NCBI GenBank assembly: GCA_902489185.1
Contig: CABTZC010000059.1
Coordinates: 1-9,252, forward strand
Source: an uncultured Brevibacterium sp.
Lineage (GTDB): Bacteria; Actinomycetota; Actinomycetes; Actinomycetales; Brevibacteriaceae
Direction: 5' to 3'
Length of the DNA stretch: 9,252 nt
Shown: positions 5,498 through 9,252 of the stretch, in pieces
Position numbering within the stretch: position 1 is the stretch's first letter
Layout of the letters: each line of letters opens with the position of its first letter
Made by a program: the position numbers and the translations under genes
The notes under the pieces: generated by a model
Databases searched by the model: none
Told to the model about the DNA's origin: nothing
What the model saw: the letters and a program-made list of their open reading frames with translations, nothing else

Positions 5498-7579
5498 TTC
5501 GCTTGCGTCGTCACTGGCGCCGTACTTTTCGAGCGCCCGTTGCCGGCGCAGGGCCAGCGGGATCCCGCGGAGTTGGACGCGCTCCAGGTGGGTGGCGTCG
5601 TAGTCGTTTTTCACGTGGGGTGTGTTCAGTGTGTACAGGGCGGCGTCGATGAGTGCCTGTGGGGAGTCGGGGTTTTCGAGAACGCGCAGTGCGCGGTCCA
5701 GTGCCTGGTGGTGGTCGTAGCCCCACAGGGGCTGTTCGGGGACGACGACGGACATGAGGATGTGTTCGCGGTCCGCGGTGAGTTTGAGATCGGTGAACGT
5801 GGGGTCTTCGACGAGTTCCAGGGCTTCTGTGCGCGGATCGGTTCCCCGGGCGCGGGCGCGTGACAGAACGTACTGGGTGAAGAACTGGTGGGTCGCCTCC
5901 CCGTAAGGGACGGTACGGAACCGGTCGACCGCCTCGGCGTGGGTGGACGGGGTGTGCGTCATGAGTTCCACGAGCGGTTTCAGGCCGTGTTTCCACTTAG
6001 GCGTGGCCGTGTCCCACCAGGTGAGGAGTTTTTTCAAAAGCGGGTGGTCGTGGCGGATGCACAGGTCGGTGAGGGCGACCATGGGGTGGCGGAAGACCCA
6101 TGTGTAGTCGTCCTTTTTGGTGAGGGTTTTGCGCCAGAGCGGGGTGCACGTGTCGATGTCGTGGGTGGTGCCGAGGTCGTGGTCGACAAGGGTGCCCAGG
6201 ATGAACGCGTAGGCGGTGATGGTGCGGTCAGGCTGGGTGAGGGCGTCGCGGAGCCAGGTTTCGTGGGTGGGATCGACGGTGGTGAACTCGGCGTAGTAGT
6301 CAGCGAGTCTGTATTGGTCGCCGTTGAGCCACGGGGGTGACTGTTCGAGGAGTTGAGGGAGTATCTGACGCGCGTCATGGGCGGCTGGTTGCCATACGGC
6401 GGGGTCGGCAGGGGCCAGGTGCGGAGCGACATCCAGGGCGTCGAGAAGTGTTTGTGCTTTGCGTGCGGCGGGGGCGCGGAATTCTACGGGGAGGCGTTCG
6501 TCGGTCACGGTGCGCAGGGTGCCGAGGTTCCAACGGGGGTAGGATGATTCGCCCATCTGGTCGGTGAACCAGTCGTTCACGGCGGTGGCCACGGCGGATC
6601 TGCGCAGGTGAGTCCAGGAGTCGGGTGGCATTTCGTCGATCGTGGCTAATGCGGCAGCGACGATGTCGGGGGCGTTTGTGCCCTGGGCGTGGGCGTTTTC
6701 CACGTGGGCGCGGACCGTGATGTAGTCGCCCAGCGCGGAGTGGTTCGTGGGGGCCAGGTCTTTGAGGATGCTGAGCGTGATGGCGTTGGGGTGGTGCTCA
6801 AGTACGTGGATTGCTTTCTTGCCCATTTCGTCGGCATAGTCGCGGGCGTTTGGGTGTTGGGCCTCCAGGAGCGCTTCGAGGACGGTGGTGCTGTGCGGGA
6901 TTGGGTAGGGCTTGGTTGTGAGTTGGTCGAGTTCGTCGCTGGTGAACAGCGCGGTCTGCAACATCACGGTGAGGAGGGAGCTGATGATGCGGTTTGGTGG
7001 CTGGTTTGATGGGTCATCTTCGGTTTGCTGCGCGCTAATGGTGTGTGCGAGGAAGTCGTGAAGCCACTTCTGGGTGGCCGGTGGGATGTTGGGATCCTCT
7101 AAAGGATCTTCGCGATTCGCACGCTGGTCGAGGTCCTGGATCTCCCTTTTGAGTCGGTCGAGGAGCCGGTAGGTGGCGCTGTGGTCGGTGAACGCGGGAA
7201 GTTCGCGTGGGGTGTTGAGGTCGAGGCGGAATGACTGTGTGTCGGTCTCGCCGCCGGTCAGCTTCCAGCCGTCGGGGAGGTTGGTCAGGTGGGCGCGGAC
7301 GGTGTCGCGGTCGCCACCCCAGTGGATGTACAGGGGTTCGAGGAGTTCACCCTTCTTGGTGAATGCGCGTGAGTGGGTTTGCCAGTGCCAGCCTGCGTAG
7401 GAGATGTCGTGGGGGAGGTCGTACTCAGCTTTGGCTTCTGCCGCGTCTTCGTGGAGGTGGCCTTGTGTGTAGCGGTCCGTGGTGGGTGGGGCGAGGGCGA
7501 TGAAGTGATCGTCGCTCAGGGTTTTCCACCACGAGCGGATCTGGGACAGGTGGGACGTGTTGCGGGGTGTCTCAGCCAT
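5492..7579 (-). CDS. Hypothetical protein of 695 residues, family not recognised
   Basis: I do not recognise this protein. It is a long, uninterrupted frame between rarA and rpsD, on the strand opposite to both. I start it at the ATG at 7579 (MAETPRNTSH). The frame stays open upstream to an ATG at 7789, but that region overlaps the rpsD start and reads as non-coding. The ribosome site at 7579 is weak (GAAG about 2 nt away). No signal peptide or membrane helix is evident, so it is probably cytosolic. Residues about 55-125 look like a compact beta-containing domain with many tryptophans (YAGWHWQTHS at 61-70, YIHWGGDRD at 84-92, SFRLDLN at 116-122). From about 135 onward it is mostly helical with repeated Ala-Leu-rich amphipathic stretches, as in HEAT- or TPR-like solenoids, but I see no regular repeat consensus. 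Cysteine is rare (478 and 507) and histidine frequent. No Walker, nuclease, protease or HTH motif is seen. Confidence 0.8.
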   Translation of the reverse strand: MAETPRNTSHLSQIRSWWKTLSDDHFIALAPPTTDRYTQGHLHEDAAEAKAEYDLPHDISYAGWHWQTHSRAFTKKGELLEPLYIHWGGDRDTVRAHLTNLPDGWKLTGGETDTQSFRLDLNTPRELPAFTDHSATYRLLDRLKREIQDLDQRANREDPLEDPNIPPATQKWLHDFLAHTISAQQTEDDPSNQPPNRIISSLLTVMLQTALFTSDELDQLTTKPYPIPHSTTVLEALLEAQHPNARDYADEMGKKAIHVLEHHPNAITLSILKDLAPTNHSALGDYITVRAHVENAHAQGTNAPDIVAAALATIDEMPPDSWTHLRRSAVATAVNDWFTDQMGESSYPRWNLGTLRTVTDERLPVEFRAPAARKAQTLLDALDVAPHLAPADPAVWQPAAHDARQILPQLLEQSPPWLNGDQYRLADYYAEFTTVDPTHETWLRDALTQPDRTITAYAFILGTLVDHDLGTTHDIDTCTPLWRKTLTKKDDYTWVFRHPMVALTDLCIRHDHPLLKKLLTWWDTATPKWKHGLKPLVELMTHTPSTHAEAVDRFRTVPYGEATHQFFTQYVLSRARARGTDPRTEALELVEDPTFTDLKLTADREHILMSVVVPEQPLWGYDHHQALDRALRVLENPDSPQALIDAALYTLNTPHVKNDYDATHLERVQLRGIPLALRRQRALEKYGASDDASEA

Positions 7580-7617
7580 GTCTTCAGTGTATGAACTGGC
7601 GGTTGCTATGGCTACCG

Positions 7618-7626
7618 TGGTAAAGT
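7618..7626 (+). promoter_or_regulatory. Possible extended -10 promoter for rpsD
   Basis: TGGTAAAGT is a TGN-type extended -10 element with a TAAAGT hexamer. No good -35 is present at 16-18 nt. It would give a leader of about 155 nt containing all four hairpins described for this region. Confidence 0.3.
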
Positions 7627-7639
7627 TTTCTGCTGTTGT

Positions 7640-7787
7640 GCCCGTTTTCGGGCGGCCTTCGTGCGCGTGGACTCGCATGCGTCGATTGCTTTCCCACAGG
7701 GGGAAACAACTGTTGCACCACGATCCGAGTTCGGCTGTGCAGACGGCCACGTCGCGGTGTGACGCAATACCAAACCGAAAGGTAAAC
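7640..7787 (+). promoter_or_regulatory. Structured 5' leader upstream of rpsD
   Basis: Four stem-loops can be read in a row. GCCCG-TTTT-CGGGC lies at 7640-7653. TTTCCC(7690-7695)/GGGAAA(7701-7706) is extended by TTG/CAA across one bulge to 7686-7709. TGCAC(7714-7718)/GTGCA(7737-7741) encloses CCGA/TCGG. CGTCGC/GTGACG with a GGT loop lies at 7750-7764. The ribosome site GAAAGG (7777-7782) follows unpaired. S4 represses its own synthesis in other bacteria by binding leader RNA, so an autoregulatory role is plausible. I do not recognise a known leader class. The same DNA is the upstream region of the divergent 695-residue gene. Confidence 0.45.
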
Positions 7788-8414
7788 ATGTCATCTGCAA
7801 TGCGTTCACGCCGTCAGGTTCGCCTGTCGCGTGCCCTGGGTCTTCCACTGACCCCGAAAGCTGAAAAGTACTTTGAGCGTCGTCCGTACCCACCGGGTGA
7901 ACACGGTCGCGCTCGTCGTCGTAATGACTCTGACTACTCGATCCGTCTGAAGGAAAAGCAGCGTCTGCGTGCTCAGTACGGTATTCGCGAGGCTCAGATG
8001 CTCAAGACCTACAAGGAAGCTCGTAAAGAGTCCGGTCTGACCGGTGAAGCGCTGGTTGAGCTTCTGGAAATGCGTCTGGACGCTCTGGTTCTGCGTGCTG
8101 GTTTCGCACGCACCATTTCCCAGGCGCGTCAGTTCGTTGTGCACCGTCACATCTGTGTTGACGGTCAGCGTGTGGACCGTCCTTCCTACCGTGTGAAGGA
8201 AGGTCAGATGATCCACGTGCACGAACGTTCACAGCCAATGGACCCGTTCCAGGTGGCTGCTGCTGGTGCGCACCGCGACGTGCTGCCTGCCGTTCCTGGT
8301 TACCTCAAAGTTGACCTGGAAGCTCTGCAGGCTACGCTGTTGCGTCGCCCTAAGCGCGAAGAAGTTCCAGTGACCTGTGACGTTCAGCTGGTCGTTGAGC
8401 ACTACTCACGCTAA
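7788..8414 (+). CDS. rpsD: 30S ribosomal protein S4, cysteine-free N-terminal (zinc-independent) form
   Basis: S4 is a primary 16S rRNA-binding protein that starts assembly of the small-subunit body. The 208-residue product begins at the ATG at 7788, with GAAAGG 5 nt upstream. A longer in-frame extension to 7557 is not S4-like. Conserved segments are RQVRLSRALGLPLTPK near the N-terminus, YFERRPYPPGEHG, LKEKQRLRAQYGIRE, and the S4 RNA-binding domain from about residue 95 (MRLDALVLRAGFARTISQAR) to about 160 (VHRHICVDG, VKEGQMIHVHE). The only cysteines are 123 and 197, so the N-terminal zinc knuckle is absent; this is the C-minus type. The gene stands alone, not in the rpsM-rpsK-rpsD-rpoA cluster. 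It has its own leader and a strong terminator, so it is probably a single-gene transcript. Confidence 0.97.
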   Translation: MSSAMRSRRQVRLSRALGLPLTPKAEKYFERRPYPPGEHGRARRRNDSDYSIRLKEKQRLRAQYGIREAQMLKTYKEARKESGLTGEALVELLEMRLDALVLRAGFARTISQARQFVVHRHICVDGQRVDRPSYRVKEGQMIHVHERSQPMDPFQVAAAGAHRDVLPAVPGYLKVDLEALQATLLRRPKREEVPVTCDVQLVVEHYSR

Positions 8415-8426
8415 AGCTTTTTTCAC

Positions 8427-8463
8427 AAGCCCGAGGTCGTTTTTGGCCTCGGGCTTTTGTGTT
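8427..8463 (+). terminator. Rho-independent terminator of rpsD
   Basis: AAGCCCGAGG (8427-8436) pairs perfectly with CCTCGGGCTT (8447-8456), giving a 10-bp stem with a 10-nt loop, followed by the T-rich TTGTGTTT. It starts 12 nt after the rpsD stop codon. Confidence 0.9.
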
Positions 8464-8560
8464 TCTGAAGGCGATTTTCCGGTGCTAGAAGAAGATGGCT
8501 GCGGCTTGGCCGGTTAGTCTGGAGTGTGAGCGGCTACTCGAAAAACAAGGGAAACAGGGC

Positions 8561-8797
8561 ATGACAATAAGTGCGGGCAAAACGACGCCGGGTTTACTTA
8601 AAGGTGTGACGTGGTGTTCAGTCGGTTTAACTGTGGCTGGCCTCGGACTTCTTGTCTGGTCACAGTTTGCTGGCGACGGTTGGATCAGCATTGGGGTTGC
8701 TTCGCTCGTTGTCCTGTCGCTGGGGGTGCCGTTAGTTCTGTGGGCGGGCGTTTGGCATCTGGTTTTGATTCGTTCTCGGGGTGGCGCTGAAGAGTAA
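8561..8797 (+). CDS. Small two-helix membrane protein, hypothetical
   Basis: I do not recognise the family. From the ATG at 8561 the product has 78 residues, with AAGGGA at 8547-8552 as a well-placed ribosome site. An in-frame ATG at 8495 would give 100 residues, adding a stretch that includes WPVSLECERLLEK, but has poorer support. Two hydrophobic segments are visible in the 78-residue form: about residues 11-34 (LLKGVTWCSVGLTVAGLGLL) and about 41-69 (ISIGVASLVVLSLGVPLVLW). A short basic-to-acidic tail RSRGGAEE follows. This suggests a helical-hairpin protein in the cytoplasmic membrane. The gene sits between two hairpin terminators, so it is likely transcribed alone. A 10-base inverted repeat brackets it (CGGCTACTCG at 8531-8540, its complement at 8806-8815). 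No promoter is convincing. Confidence 0.65.
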   Translation: MTISAGKTTPGLLKGVTWCSVGLTVAGLGLLVWSQFAGDGWISIGVASLVVLSLGVPLVLWAGVWHLVLIRSRGGAEE

Positions 8798-8839
8798 ACA
8801 ATCAACGAGTAGCCGTTACATGAAAGCATGAATAGCATG

Positions 8840-8873
8840 CCCGAGGTGGTTGTCACCTCGGGTTTTGCTTTGT
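8840..8873 (+). terminator. Rho-independent terminator after the small membrane protein gene
   Basis: CCCGAGGTG (8840-8848) pairs perfectly with CACCTCGGG (8854-8862) around a GTTGT loop, followed by TTTTGCTTTGT. It shares the CCCGAGG/CCTCGGG stem core with the rpsD terminator. Confidence 0.88.
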
Positions 8874-8943
8874 GCGGGTTGTTGGGTAAATAGGGAAGTG
8901 GCGAACGTGGCGAGGGTGCGCCTCACCTATTAGGAAGGAAACT

Positions 8944-9252
8944 ATGGCTGAGCTGGAACCGGCTGGCACCTCGGGAGACATCAATGCCGCAAACGTATCT
9001 GGGAGGGCACGGACGGCGGTTGCGATCGTGGCGGCGATTAACTTTGTGGGGGTTCCTGGGCGAGAGTGTCGTGGCGCTGGTGATTGGGTCGGCGTCGTTG
9101 TTTGCCGACGCGGCCGATTTTCTCGAGGACACGCTGATCAACCTGCTGGTGCTGACAGCAGTGGGCTGGTCGCTGGCGGGGCGGCGGAAGGCTAGTTACG
9201 CGTTGTCAGGGCTGATCTTGATACCTGCGGTGGCGGCGTTCGTGATGGTGGC
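8944..9252 (+). CDS. CDF-like cation transporter, 3' end cut by window, with apparent frameshift
   Basis: This is the N-terminal part of a cation-diffusion-facilitator-type membrane transporter, a family that exports Zn or similar divalent metals in exchange for protons. The ATG at 8944 has a strong AGGAAGG site (8932-8938). The first frame gives a hydrophilic lead, then RTAVAIVAAINFVG, the start of the first membrane helix, but it then becomes non-homologous and stops at 9195. From 9053 another frame reads FLGESVVALVIGSASLFADAADFLEDT, which is clearly the family. Its two Asp codons at 9116 and 9128 form the DxxxD metal pair of helix 2, and a further helix follows RRKASYALSG to the window end. 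Removing one G from the GGGGG run at 9048-9052 joins the two parts smoothly. An ATG at 8984 in the second frame would skip the break but gives an arginine-rich, unlikely N-terminus. Confidence 0.8.

Noticed and set aside
7557..7787. In-frame upstream extension of rpsD.
   Set aside because: S4 proteins begin at or near the ATG at 7788, which has its own ribosome site; the upstream part has no S4-like residues and overlaps the start of the divergent gene.
7580..7789. N-terminal extension of the 695-residue protein to an ATG at 7789 (765 residues).
   Set aside because: It overlaps the rpsD start and leader, the encoded segment looks unlike the rest of the protein, and the ATG at 7789 is only the complement of the rpsD start CATG.
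8926..8934. CCTA-T-TAGG dyad before the transporter as a second ArsR operator.
   Set aside because: Only four bases per arm, it overlaps the ribosome site, and it resembles the arsR/aspS region only in CCTA/TAGG; too weak to claim.
8984..9252. Start of the transporter at the ATG at 8984 in the second frame.
   Set aside because: No ribosome site there, and the first residues are arginine-rich rather than the hydrophobic helix that the first frame supplies after a strong ribosome site.

Overview
The window looks like an actinobacterial chromosome, probably a moderate-to-high-GC member of the Micrococcales or a related order. The signs are GC-rich third positions, three successive GTG starts (hisS, aspS, rarA), SD-type ribosome sites and CCCGAGG-stem terminators. 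The gene order is a glyoxalase II-like MBL hydrolase, hisS, aspS and rarA, the same order as in the Mycobacterium tuberculosis hisS-aspS-rarA-alaS region. A stand-alone rpsD coding for a cysteine-poor S4 follows, which points away from Corynebacteriales.

Layout: 1-480, 3' part of an MBL-fold hydrolase; 556-1890, hisS; 1926-2264 (minus), an ArsR/SmtB-type regulator convergent with hisS and divergent from aspS; 2343-4115, aspS; 4118-5482, rarA, 2 nt after aspS; 5492-7579 (minus), a 695-residue protein of unknown family, tail to tail with rarA; 7580-7787, a hairpin-rich region leading into rpsD; 7788-8414, rpsD and its terminator; 8561-8797, a small two-helix membrane protein and its terminator; 8944 to the end, the 5' part of a CDF-like cation transporter whose reading frame is broken at a run of five G.

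Most of the window is housekeeping: charging of tRNA-His and tRNA-Asp (and by inference tRNA-Asn), replication-fork maintenance, and the small ribosomal subunit. The accessory content is the ArsR regulator, the 695-residue protein, the small membrane protein and the transporter. The regulator keeps three of the four ligands of the alpha-5 zinc site of SmtB/CzrA proteins. A CDF transporter is the usual partner of such a sensor, but here it lies about 6.7 kb away, so the link is inference.

I see no CRISPR array, IS element, prophage gene, tRNA or rRNA. The best candidates for something undescribed are the 695-residue orphan and the rpsD leader. The transporter frameshift is the most concrete anomaly. 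I cannot claim a new multi-gene system from this window.
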